DNA of 27,585 bases, from positions 1 through 27,585 of the IMG/VR virus record IMGVR_UViG_3300021964_000411. The stretch is one strand, 5' to 3'. Made by a program: the position numbers and the translations under genes. Shown here in pieces: positions 12,829 to 20,509 of the stretch. The notes under the pieces were generated by a model, which had not been told where the DNA came from, did not search any database, and saw nothing but the letters and a program-made list of their open reading frames with translations. Origin of the DNA: a virus. Position 1 is the stretch's first letter. Every line of letters begins with the position of its first letter.

Positions 12829-14332
12829 GATGACAGAAGTTCTATCTGAAATAGAACGTAACGGAATAAAAATAAATTACAAAACCTTGATGGATATCAG
12901 GGACGAGTACGAACAGGAGATGTTTATACTCGAACGCAGACTAAACGAACTAGCCGCGAATGCAATGGGGGACACACCTGTTAACCTTGACAGCCCTGAC
13001 GATAGGTCGATGCTGTTGTACTCTTGCCGTGTTGCTGACAAAAGGGAATGGGCTACCATATTCAACTTGGGACACGAGATGCGGGGTGCAACTAAGAAGC
13101 CCAAGCAAAGACGACGCATGAGTGATGCTGAGTTTAAACGGACTGTGGTGCGGGAGACAGACGTTATCTACAAGACACGTGGTTCACAATGTTCGAACTG
13201 CATGGGTAAGGGACGCTTCAACCCCTTGCGTAAGGATGGCACAGTAGGTAAGGCTGTTCGTATCTGCAAGACTTGTAACGGGTTAGGGGTAGTTTATGAA
13301 AGCACTGGCGAGGTTGCGGGCTTCAAGGTTATTCCCCGTGACACCTATGATGTTGCAGCAGGGGGCTTCAAGACGGACAAAACCACGTTGAGTGATTTGT
13401 CACTGGCGTTGCGTGGTGACGCACAAGAGTTTGCCAAGGGGTACGTTCGCTACTCCGCCCTGCGAACATATCTACGTTCATTCATTGAGGGCATAAACAA
13501 TAATCTAGACCCTAATCACTGTATACATACAGAGTACATGCAGTGCATCACAGCAACGGGTAGGCTGTCTAGTCGCAACCCAAACTTCCAGAACATGCCA
13601 CGCGGTTCTACGTTTGCAATTCGCAAAGCTATTGAAAGCAGGTTCGAGGGCGGGTCTATCTTGGAAGGTGACTACGCACAGTTGGAGTTTCGTGTTGCGG
13701 GCTTTCTTGCCAGTGATGACAACATACGTCTTGATGTAGAAGCGGGAACGGATGTGCATAGTTATACAGCAAGCATCATAGGTTGTAGTAGACAAGATGC
13801 CAAGGCACATACCTTCAAGCCCCTGTATGGTGGCGTTAGTGGCACAGATAATCAGCAACGCTACTACCGTGCATTCAAGCAGAAGTATGTGGAAGTTACT
13901 GAGTGGCACAAGAAACTACAGAAGGATGCGGTAACTAAGAAGGAGATAACATTACCATCAGGCAGGGCTTACTGCTTCCCCGATTCCAAGTGGACTAAGT
14001 ATGGTACGGCTACTAACCGTACTGCTATCTGCAACTACCCCGTTCAGGGATTTGCTACCGCAGACCTACTGCCCATATCTTTAATCGGTATTCACAGACG
14101 CATGAAGAAGCTAGGCATGAAGTCTGTGATATGCAACACAGTACATGACTCTATCGTGTTAGACGTGTACCCGTCAGAAGAACAGCAATGTATAGATGTG
14201 ATGGTAGAAGCTATGTTGTCCTTGCCAGAGGAGACAGAACGTAGGTATGGAGTCAGATATGACATGCCTATCGGTATAGAATTAAAAATGGGAAAAAACT
14301 GGCTTGACTTAGAACCTGTTTATGAGGTATAA
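12794..14332 (+). CDS. Family A DNA polymerase with half DnaJ-type zinc finger
   Basis: Replicative polymerase, 512 residues. Start ATG 12794 has AGGAG at 12782-12786 with a 7-base gap; upstream 12767 lacks this. Residues 2-28 match the family A segment that follows the exonuclease domain. Then comes an insertion with CSNCMGKG (133-140) and CKTCNGLG (158-165), half of a DnaJ zinc finger. Palm and fingers: motif A GDYAQLEFR (292-300; D293), motif B RQDAKAHTF then PLYGG (333-347; K337, Y345), motif C VHDS (450-453; D452). Phe341 occupies the position of E. coli Pol I F762. I recall SAR116 phage HMO-2011 polymerase having the same DnaJ-like insertion, which is the main taxonomic clue. Confidence 0.94.
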   Translation: MTLIPTLRLSLEMTEVLSEIERNGIKINYKTLMDIRDEYEQEMFILERRLNELAANAMGDTPVNLDSPDDRSMLLYSCRVADKREWATIFNLGHEMRGATKKPKQRRRMSDAEFKRTVVRETDVIYKTRGSQCSNCMGKGRFNPLRKDGTVGKAVRICKTCNGLGVVYESTGEVAGFKVIPRDTYDVAAGGFKTDKTTLSDLSLALRGDAQEFAKGYVRYSALRTYLRSFIEGINNNLDPNHCIHTEYMQCITATGRLSSRNPNFQNMPRGSTFAIRKAIESRFEGGSILEGDYAQLEFRVAGFLASDDNIRLDVEAGTDVHSYTASIIGCSRQDAKAHTFKPLYGGVSGTDNQQRYYRAFKQKYVEVTEWHKKLQKDAVTKKEITLPSGRAYCFPDSKWTKYGTATNRTAICNYPVQGFATADLLPISLIGIHRRMKKLGMKSVICNTVHDSIVLDVYPSEEQQCIDVMVEAMLSLPEETERRYGVRYDMPIGIELKMGKNWLDLEPVYEV

Positions 14333-14333
14333 T
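14304..14333 (+). promoter_or_regulatory. Internal sigma-70 promoter at the end of the polymerase gene
   Basis: TTGACT (14304-14309), 18-base spacer, TATAAT (14328-14333) overlapping the polymerase stop. Start near 14340, giving a leader of about 33 bases before the gene at 14373. An extra promoter would fit a protein needed in large amounts. Confidence 0.65.
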
Positions 14334-14372
14334 CAATTTACGTAAAACTATAACCCAAGGAGTAAATAGCAA

Positions 14373-15209
14373 ATGGGTACAGAATTAGAACTAATCGATA
14401 ATGAATTTTCAATGGATATTACTGATGATAAAGAAGGATTACTTGCTGCACTTGGTCAGGATGGCGTAGGTGAAAGCAAGCAGTCTGGACCCTCATCGTT
14501 ACGCATCAATTACGATGCCGATACAGATGATGGTCACACCTTGAAGCGTGGCACGTGGAAAGTGTGGAACGGAACAGAGAACGTATTTTCTGACTCTGTG
14601 TTCATAACACCTATGCTACGAACATTCGAGTACAACATCTTCGACGCAGAAGAAGGTGCTATGGTTGCACGTAGCGTTCAGCGCAAGAAGATGACGGACG
14701 CATTCCCAGATAACAATGGCGGAATGAAGTGCGGTAGACTAACACGGCAAGAAGAGGACGGCTTGGGTCAAGACGACGCAAGATTGTTGCTTTCTAAGTC
14801 TGTAACTTGTAATGTTATTGTGTATGGTAAGTTGGATATGCCAGATGGTAAGACTGCCGCAGGTAAGAAAGCACCGTTAGAGAACCTGCCATTCGTAGGC
14901 TACTTCAAGCGTTCTGGCTTTCGTCCAATCAACGACTTCATACAGCAGAAGTTGGGCAACAAGATACCACTACCAACCGCATACATTGAGTTGAAGACAA
15001 AGCGTATGTCTAACGGTGGCGTTACCTATTGGATTCCACAGCCTGAGTTAGTGAAAGAAGTTCAGTTCACACCTGAGTCTAAGGAACTAATGCAGAAGTT
15101 CATGGATACTGTTGCGGCATCTAACGCCAAGGTTATCAATGAACACAAGGATGCCAAGAAGCAGATTGTATCAGATGAGGACGTTGACTTAGCACAACGC
15201 TTCGCATAA
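14373..15209 (+). CDS. Putative single-stranded DNA-binding protein
   Basis: 278 residues, no firm family. An acidic N-terminus (1-30) is followed by a mainly beta core including GTWKVWNGTENVFSDSVFIT, and the C-terminus is DEDVDLAQRFA, acidic then hydrophobic, as in many SSB tails. It lies between the polymerase and a recombination nuclease and has its own consensus promoter and AAGGAG, as expected for an abundant SSB. Function is an inference from context and composition. It ends TAATG, overlapping the next gene by one base. Confidence 0.6.
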   Translation: MGTELELIDNEFSMDITDDKEGLLAALGQDGVGESKQSGPSSLRINYDADTDDGHTLKRGTWKVWNGTENVFSDSVFITPMLRTFEYNIFDAEEGAMVARSVQRKKMTDAFPDNNGGMKCGRLTRQEEDGLGQDDARLLLSKSVTCNVIVYGKLDMPDGKTAAGKKAPLENLPFVGYFKRSGFRPINDFIQQKLGNKIPLPTAYIELKTKRMSNGGVTYWIPQPELVKEVQFTPESKELMQKFMDTVAASNAKVINEHKDAKKQIVSDEDVDLAQRFA

Positions 15210-16096
15210 TGATTGCCCTGTACGAGATACAGGACTTCTTAAAAAAAGCAGGGCAGGGAGAGGTAGACTCTTCCTGTCTTGAAGTTTGGATAGAGAAGTT
15301 TGGTGAAGACTGCAAGGACTCATTACGTAAACAACTATCACGTAACGATGATTACCGCATACGTATGTCCGGTATTGGTCGCCCCCTGTGTCAGCAAAAG
15401 CTAGAGAAGAAGGGACACAAGCAAGAAGTTGCGTACAACGATGTCATGCGCTTCCTCATGGGAGACTTGGTAGAAGCTGTTGCCGTGTTCGTTATGAAAG
15501 CGGCAGGAGTTAAAGTTGTAGATACGCAACGTGCGTGTGAACTAGAACTATCTGGTAATAAGATTAAGGGAACCCTAGACTTGGTTATGGACGATGGGGA
15601 AGAGAAGGTTTGGGATATCAAATCAACTAGCCCTTGGTCGTTCGATAACAAGTTCGCGGGACGCGGTGGTTACGATGCAATCAAAGAGGATGACCCCTTT
15701 GGTTACATCATGCAAGGCTATCTCTATGCCAAGTCACAAGATATGCCTTTCGGTGGTTGGATTGCAATTAACAAGTCCTCTGGTGAGTGGGCTTTTGTGG
15801 AAGCACCTGACGACCAAGAGGAAGACCTTAAAACGTACATTGCTGAAGCAGAGAAGCGCGTAGACAGCCTTAACAAGGACGAGGCATTTAAGATACCCTT
15901 CGAACCCGAAGACGAGGTGTACACCCTCAAGGGAGAGAAAATAAAAACAGGTAACAAACTGATGCCAAAGACCTGCACCTTCTGTTCATTCAAGAACATC
16001 TGCTGGAAGAAAGCAGAGTACTTACCTAAGGCTACATCCAAGGCTAAGTTTCCACCGATGGCGTGGTACACCAAGGTTGTAACGAGTAAAATATAA
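15209..16096 (+). CDS. Cas4/RecB-like PD-(D/E)XK nuclease with Fe-S cysteines
   Basis: 295 residues. Nuclease core: GDLVEAVAV (85-93), GTLDLVMDD (121-129; D124), VWDIKST (134-140; D136, K138) and QGYLYAKS (169-176; Q169). The C-terminal CTFCSFKNIC (256-265; C256, C259, C265) with an upstream C61 in RPLCQQKL is the four-cysteine arrangement of Cas4/AddB-type 4Fe-4S nucleases. Likely a 5'-3' exonuclease for recombination or host DNA breakdown. There is no CRISPR context, so it is a replication and recombination enzyme here. Translation is coupled (TAATG) to both neighbours. Confidence 0.88.
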   Translation: MIALYEIQDFLKKAGQGEVDSSCLEVWIEKFGEDCKDSLRKQLSRNDDYRIRMSGIGRPLCQQKLEKKGHKQEVAYNDVMRFLMGDLVEAVAVFVMKAAGVKVVDTQRACELELSGNKIKGTLDLVMDDGEEKVWDIKSTSPWSFDNKFAGRGGYDAIKEDDPFGYIMQGYLYAKSQDMPFGGWIAINKSSGEWAFVEAPDDQEEDLKTYIAEAEKRVDSLNKDEAFKIPFEPEDEVYTLKGEKIKTGNKLMPKTCTFCSFKNICWKKAEYLPKATSKAKFPPMAWYTKVVTSKI

Positions 16097-16491
16097 TGCC
16101 AGTGCTTTACACAGACACATACCCTTTAAAAGTAATGCAACTAAATCCGCAGATGATGTGTGTGTTTGTAGAGAGTCACGAAAGAAGGGGCGGGGACCCT
16201 GCGACTGTACAGGTTCGCGGGCTAGAAAAATCCCTGCCCTTAACTATCCGTAACAACTTTTCTAACTCTGGGTATCTCGTTGCTGATACTGAGGTTCGGG
16301 ATATAAAGAAGATAGAGGAAGAGTTTCAAAACATCATGTATCATCTTAGAAGAGGGGCGACTATATGTCTTCCAACACTTCGTCTAAACGACCAAGTAAA
16401 CTACCTAGAAAAGCATACCCCAAAAGTAGAACAATATCTCTTAAAAAGGCTAGAGGTGATGAAACAGGGATATCCCCTGCTAGAATCATGA
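16096..16491 (+). CDS. Hypothetical protein, 131 aa
   Basis: Not recognised. Contains ERRGGDPATVQVRGLEKSLP (29-48) and GATICLPTLRLNDQ (86-99), then a charged C-terminal helix. No membrane segment. Start overlaps the nuclease stop by one base; its last 127 bases overlap the annotated start of the endonuclease I gene in another frame, unless that gene starts later. Context suggests DNA metabolism. Confidence 0.72.
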   Translation: MPVLYTDTYPLKVMQLNPQMMCVFVESHERRGGDPATVQVRGLEKSLPLTIRNNFSNSGYLVADTEVRDIKKIEEEFQNIMYHLRRGATICLPTLRLNDQVNYLEKHTPKVEQYLLKRLEVMKQGYPLLES

Positions 16492-16853
16492 GGAAAACTA
16501 AATACCGTTCTATGTTCGAGATAAACATAGCCAAGAAGTTAGCAGAAAATAAAATAAACTTTGAGTACGAAACTAAGAAGCTAACGTATATACCAAAGCC
16601 GCGAACATACACCCCAGACTTTTATCTGGTTGACAAGGATATCTATATAGAAGCCAAGGGGCATCTGGATAAGGGGGACAGAGTTAAGATGGTGTTGATA
16701 AAGCAACAGTATCCAGAGTTAGATATTCGGTTTGTGTTCTTGCGGGCAAGCAACAAGATTTACAGAGGAAGCAAAACAACCTATGCTGATTGGGCAACCA
16801 AGTACGGTTTTCCTTGGGCAGAAGGTGGTATTCCAGAGGAGTGGTGCAGATGA
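16365..16853 (+). CDS. Endonuclease I, T7 gp3-like Holliday junction resolvase
   Basis: Cleaves branched DNA during recombination and before packaging. Clear match to the T7 family: YRSMFEINIAKKL (47-59; E52), YTPDFYLVDKDIYIEAKG (82-99; D85, E96, K98, equal to T7 D55, E65, K67), YPELDIRFVF (116-125), YRGSKTTYADW (133-143) and IPEEW (156-160). 162 residues against 149 in T7. ATG 16365 follows GAGGGG and gives a basic 41-residue N-terminal extension overlapping the previous gene by 127 bases. The alternative ATG 16488 makes a 4-base ATGA overlap and a T7-like length but has no ribosome-binding site. Confidence 0.93.
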   Translation: MSSNTSSKRPSKLPRKAYPKSRTISLKKARGDETGISPARIMRKTKYRSMFEINIAKKLAENKINFEYETKKLTYIPKPRTYTPDFYLVDKDIYIEAKGHLDKGDRVKMVLIKQQYPELDIRFVFLRASNKIYRGSKTTYADWATKYGFPWAEGGIPEEWCR

Positions 16854-17206
16854 GTGAAGATATAGAAAAAGAAATGGAGATTGCAAGTCTTCTTCAAGGA
16901 AGATACTACATGATTCTAAACAACAATGAGAGTGAAAGTTTTTCTATGGCAGCATACGATACTAATGTAGATGCTGATGAGGACGAAGATGTACCTGCGG
17001 GTAAAATTATCTTGTGTGGTTTGATTGAATTGTTAGAGAATGACTTTGACCGTGTATGGGATGCGGGTATGGCTAGACTTAGTTTTGCATCTATGGTAGA
17101 AGGTTTGCAGATAGAACTAGAAGATTATGATGAAGAGTCTATCACAGATAAAGTTCTTGCAAGAGAAGACAACGTAGTTAAAGTTAAGTTTAATAGTGAA
17201 CAATAA
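16850..17206 (+). CDS. Acidic hypothetical protein, 118 aa
   Basis: Start ATG 16850 overlaps the endonuclease stop (ATGA) and has GAGGAG eight bases upstream; an ATG at 16790 is rejected. Very acidic, with DTNVDADEDEDVPAGKI (about 36-52) and ELEDYDEESITD near the end. LLQGRYYMILN and KIILCGLIELLEN are likely strands and helices of a compact fold. Not recognised; it could be a DNA mimic by charge, but no motif supports that. Confidence 0.68.
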   Translation: MSEDIEKEMEIASLLQGRYYMILNNNESESFSMAAYDTNVDADEDEDVPAGKIILCGLIELLENDFDRVWDAGMARLSFASMVEGLQIELEDYDEESITDKVLAREDNVVKVKFNSEQ

Positions 17207-17223
17207 AGACAAAGGAGAAGTTA

Positions 17224-19152
17224 ATGAATAACATGTTACCCACCCCATATCAGCAGTTCATACATAAGTCTAGGTATGCCCGTTGGTTAGAGACAGAACA
17301 ACGTCGTGAGAATTGGGACGAGACAGTCGATAGGTATATAAGGTTTATGAATAACCAGATATTAGGAAAGCACAACGTCGAGTTATCTGCAAATGATATC
17401 AATGACTTACGTGATGCAATTCTAAGTCAGGAAATCATGCCATCTATGAGGGCTATGATGACAGCAGGACATGCCCTAGCCCGTGATAACATTTGCGGAT
17501 ACAATTGTAGTTACATACCTGTGGATAGCCCTCGTTCCTTCGATGAGTGTATGTACATACTTATGTGCGGTACTGGTGTTGGGTTCTCTGTAGAACGTGC
17601 TAACGTGGATAAGTTACCTGTTGTTAGCGACGGTATGAACGACTCTGACACTGTGATTACAGTGGGGGATAGCAAGCCGGGCTGGGCTAAAGCATACCGC
17701 GAACTTATTGCGTTACTTTATGCTGGACAGATACCTGCGTGGGATATGTCGGATGTCAGACCTTCGGGCGAACGACTAAAAGTAATGGGCGGGCGGGCTT
17801 CTGGTCCTGAACCACTTACAGACCTTTTCAACTTTACTGTTGAGACATTTAAAAAAGCACAGGGGCGCAAGCTATACCCTATTGAGTGTCACGACTTGAT
17901 GTGTAAGATTGGTGAGATAGTTGTGGTCGGTGGAGTCAGACGTAGTGCGTTGATTTCATTATCTAATCTAAACGATGACCAGATGGCACATGCTAAGTCA
18001 GGTCAGTGGTGGGAGAATGAGGGGCAACGTGCGTTGGCTAACAACAGTGTTGCTTACAAAGAGAAACCACAGATGGGAACATTCTTACGTGAGTGGCTAT
18101 CTTTGTACGATAGTAAGTCTGGCGAACGCGGTATCTTCAATCGTGAAGCAGCAGACAAACAAGTTGCAAAGAATGGCAGACGTGAGACAGGACATAGATG
18201 GGGGACTAACCCATGTTCGGAAATCATCTTACGCCCCTATCAATTTTGTAATCTATCAGAGGTGGTTGTGCGTGAGGGTGATGACCTTAACAGCCTGAAG
18301 CGTAAAGTTCGTCTGGCTACTATTCTAGGAACACTACAATCAACCCTGACTGATTTTAAATACTTGAGGAAGATATGGAAAGACAACACAGAAGAAGAAC
18401 GTTTATTGGGCGTTTCATTGACTGGTATTATGGACCACTTCGTCCTTTCCAAGAACGTAGACAGCGCAAAGTGGCTACAAGAAATGAAGGAAGAAGCAGT
18501 GCGAACGAACAAAGAGTATGCCCAGATGCTTGGAATCCCACAAAGCGTTGCCATTACTTGTGTCAAACCTTCGGGTACTGTGTCTCAACTCGTGGACGCA
18601 GCTAGTGGTATTCATGCACGACACAATGATTACTACATTCGGACAGTTCGCGGGGATAACAAAGACCCCCTAACACAATTCCTAATCGAGTCAGGAATAC
18701 CTTCTGAACGTGATGTTATGAAGCCTGATTCAACAACTGTATTTAGCTTTGCCATGAAGTCACCTATGGGTGCGGTAACACGGACGCAGATGACAGCCAT
18801 CGAACAGCTAGAACTTTGGAAGACGTATGCCTTGAATTGGTGCGAACACAAACCATCTGTAACTATATCAGTTAAGGAACATGAGTGGATGGAAGTTGGT
18901 GCGTGGGTGTATGAAAACTTTGATGTTGCATCTGGTGTCTCATTCTTGCCACATAGTGAACACACTTATCAGCAAGCCCCGTATCAAGACATAGACGTGG
19001 ATGAGTACAACGAATGGATGCAGGTGTTTGGTAACACAGTTATCGATTGGCAAAAACTAACAGAGTTTGAACGTGAAGACAACACTACTGGTTCCCGCGA
19101 ACTTGCTTGTACAGCGGGTGTTTGTGAAGTTGTTGACTTGAATGCAGCGTAG
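17224..19152 (+). CDS. nrdJ: Adenosylcobalamin-dependent ribonucleotide reductase, class II monomeric
   Basis: Reduces ribonucleotides to deoxyribonucleotides using vitamin B12 (adenosylcobalamin) to form the thiyl radical. NPCSEIILRPYQFCNLSEV (329-347) carries N329, thiyl C331, E333 and C342, with the same spacing as N406, C408, E410 and C419 of the Lactobacillus leichmannii enzyme. C95 in GYNCSYIP is the likely redox partner, and the C-terminal ACTAGVC pair (CxxxxC) is the shuttle. KPSGT (about 447-451) and GGVRRSALISLS (236-247) are further family motifs. 642 residues, about 100 shorter than the Lactobacillus enzyme. AAAGGAG is at ideal distance. Use of B12 makes the phage dependent on host cobalamin. 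Confidence 0.95.
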   Translation: MNNMLPTPYQQFIHKSRYARWLETEQRRENWDETVDRYIRFMNNQILGKHNVELSANDINDLRDAILSQEIMPSMRAMMTAGHALARDNICGYNCSYIPVDSPRSFDECMYILMCGTGVGFSVERANVDKLPVVSDGMNDSDTVITVGDSKPGWAKAYRELIALLYAGQIPAWDMSDVRPSGERLKVMGGRASGPEPLTDLFNFTVETFKKAQGRKLYPIECHDLMCKIGEIVVVGGVRRSALISLSNLNDDQMAHAKSGQWWENEGQRALANNSVAYKEKPQMGTFLREWLSLYDSKSGERGIFNREAADKQVAKNGRRETGHRWGTNPCSEIILRPYQFCNLSEVVVREGDDLNSLKRKVRLATILGTLQSTLTDFKYLRKIWKDNTEEERLLGVSLTGIMDHFVLSKNVDSAKWLQEMKEEAVRTNKEYAQMLGIPQSVAITCVKPSGTVSQLVDAASGIHARHNDYYIRTVRGDNKDPLTQFLIESGIPSERDVMKPDSTTVFSFAMKSPMGAVTRTQMTAIEQLELWKTYALNWCEHKPSVTISVKEHEWMEVGAWVYENFDVASGVSFLPHSEHTYQQAPYQDIDVDEYNEWMQVFGNTVIDWQKLTEFEREDNTTGSRELACTAGVCEVVDLNAA

Positions 19153-19160
19153 GAGAAAAC

Positions 19161-19490
19161 ATGAACTTAAATGAATATCAAGAGAAAGCAAAGTCTACTG
19201 CTATATATCCTGAGAACGCTAAGATTACCTACACGGCACTTGGCTTGGCAGGTGAGGCGGGAGAAGTTGCAAACAAGGTCAAGAAGCTTATCAGAGATGG
19301 CTATGACAGAGAACAGTTTGAAGCTAAGAAACTAGAACTTGCTGCTGAGATTGGTGACGTACTTTGGTACGTTGCTAACCTCACCTCTGACTTGGATATG
19401 TCTCTATCTGCAATTGCAGCACAGAACCTAGATAAACTTGCTGACCGTAAAAAAAGAAATGTTATCGGTGGAGATGGAGATACCAGATGA
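19161..19490 (+). CDS. MazG-like nucleotide pyrophosphohydrolase
   Basis: 109 residues, all-alpha NTP pyrophosphatase fold. GLAGEAGEVANKVKK (28-42; E32, E35) and ELAAEIGDVLWYVA (59-72; E63, D66) give the metal-binding EXXE...EXXD pattern. Hydrolyses (d)NTPs to monophosphates; in phages it is usually seen as nucleotide-pool or alarmone control. It directly follows nrdJ (8 bases), consistent with a shared role in nucleotide supply. Confidence 0.9.
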   Translation: MNLNEYQEKAKSTAIYPENAKITYTALGLAGEAGEVANKVKKLIRDGYDREQFEAKKLELAAEIGDVLWYVANLTSDLDMSLSAIAAQNLDKLADRKKRNVIGGDGDTR

Positions 19491-19678
19491 AGAAACTAGC
19501 ATTAGAAAATTACTTAACAAGGTTTATAAGATACATAGTAGATTGGCGTAGAACTAGAAATGTGATACGTCAACTACATAATTTATCTGACAGGGAACTA
19601 GCAGATATAGGTATCAACCGACACGAAATTGCACGGTTAGCATACACTGAGTTACAACGCAAGAACTATGAGAAGTAG
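19487..19678 (+). CDS. DUF1127 (YjiS-like) small basic protein
   Basis: 63 residues. DWRRTRNVIRQLHNLSDRELADIGINRHEIARL (19-51) is the DUF1127 signature (RRxxxxLxxLsdrxLaDIGixRxxI). This family is abundant in alphaproteobacteria, where at least one member is an RNA-binding protein acting in RNA turnover. Start overlaps the MazG stop by 4 bases, with GGAG upstream. Probably acquired from an alphaproteobacterial host; may act on host or phage RNA (inference). Confidence 0.85.
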   Translation: MKKLALENYLTRFIRYIVDWRRTRNVIRQLHNLSDRELADIGINRHEIARLAYTELQRKNYEK

Positions 19679-19688
19679 GACAATTAAC

Positions 19689-19907
19689 ATGGAACAAGAG
19701 AACAAGATTACAATCGACGGAAAAGATTACGATATCGAATCATTATCTCAGCAACAAAAATACTATGTTACGCAAATAAAGCTTGTACAAAACAAAGTAA
19801 ATGAGTTAAACTTACAAGTAGCACAGTTCAACGCTGCGAAGTCTAACTTCATAGACGAACTGATTAAATCAACACGGGAAGATAGTAATGAGTCTGAAAC
19901 CAAGTAA
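19689..19907 (+). CDS. DUF6447-like small protein
   Basis: 72 residues. MEQENKITIDGKDYDIESLS followed by a long helix (QKYYVTQIKLVQNKVNELNL and on) resembles DUF6447, small proteins of marine bacteria and phages with unknown role (strand, GxxYdxxsLs, coiled coil). ATG 19689 follows AGGA by nine bases; an in-frame ATG at 19668 inside the DUF1127 gene lacks a site. It overlaps the next gene by 20 bases. Confidence 0.75.
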   Translation: MEQENKITIDGKDYDIESLSQQQKYYVTQIKLVQNKVNELNLQVAQFNAAKSNFIDELIKSTREDSNESETK

Positions 19908-20331
19908 AGAAAAAAGAAGTCAGTTCGACCTAGACCTAGAGTTTGGCGAATTTTATGAAGACCAGTTAGCGGAAATATTCGGAACTAAAAAAGTAGAAGT
20001 TAAGGCGGATACACGTTGGAAGGACACAGGCAACCTTGCAGTTGAGTATGAGTGCTTCGATAAGCCCAGTGGCATATCTGTTACTAAAGCAGATTACTGG
20101 GCATTCGCTTTGACGTACGGTAGGGATAAGCAAGAAGAGTGTGCTTACATGATAATACCTACCAAGTTTATCAAAGAGATAATAAAAGAAAAACCCACGC
20201 GGTTAGGCGTGGGCGATAGAAACAAAGCCAACATTCACATAATGGCTATATCAGATTTGAAACACGATTTAGTAAAGGCGTATAACGATGCCAAAGAAGC
20301 CCAAAGCGGAACTGTTCAGCCTAACGTGTAG
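19888..20331 (+). CDS. PD-(D/E)XK nuclease-like protein
   Basis: 147 residues. FGEFYEDQLAEIFG (19-32; E21, E24), KVEVKADTRWKDTGNLAVEY (35-54; E37-x-K39, E53) and SGISVTKADYWAF (61-73) follow the restriction-endonuclease-like fold seen in a common family of phage hypothetical proteins. Metal-dependent nuclease or Holliday-junction-resolvase-like function is inferred from the motif. GGAAG seven bases before the ATG. Confidence 0.72.
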   Translation: MSLKPSKEKRSQFDLDLEFGEFYEDQLAEIFGTKKVEVKADTRWKDTGNLAVEYECFDKPSGISVTKADYWAFALTYGRDKQEECAYMIIPTKFIKEIIKEKPTRLGVGDRNKANIHIMAISDLKHDLVKAYNDAKEAQSGTVQPNV

Positions 20332-20509
20332 GTTGAACACGGATGGTAACGTCGAACTAGATTACGAATCAGTTAATCCTGACGAGTTTGTCAGGACAAT
20401 GGAACATGGTTTCCCAGAGTATGAGGGGACGTTTAAGGTTGCGTCCCTCGTACGCTACCTAAAAGAAGTTGGTGATGAAGTACTCAGCAACTCTGGTAGG
20501 TATGTCTAG
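20288..20509 (+). CDS. Hypothetical protein, last gene of the replication block
   Basis: 73 residues, not recognised. Basic start MPKKPKAELFSLTCRL, a beta segment LNTDGNVELDYESVN (16-30), then an amphipathic helix KVASLVRYLKEVGDEVL. It overlaps the previous gene by 44 bases and ends with a TAG that shares CTAG (20506-20509) with the stop of the convergent gene. Confidence 0.68.
   Translation: MPKKPKAELFSLTCRLNTDGNVELDYESVNPDEFVRTMEHGFPEYEGTFKVASLVRYLKEVGDEVLSNSGRYV

Noticed and set aside
13505-13909. 134-residue leftward frame inside the polymerase gene
   Set aside because: It covers polymerase motifs A and B in antisense and has no start signal.
15209-16096. Cas4-like nuclease as part of a CRISPR system
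   Set aside because: No repeats, no cas1 or cas2, and the neighbours are replication genes; phage Cas4-like nucleases are common without CRISPR.
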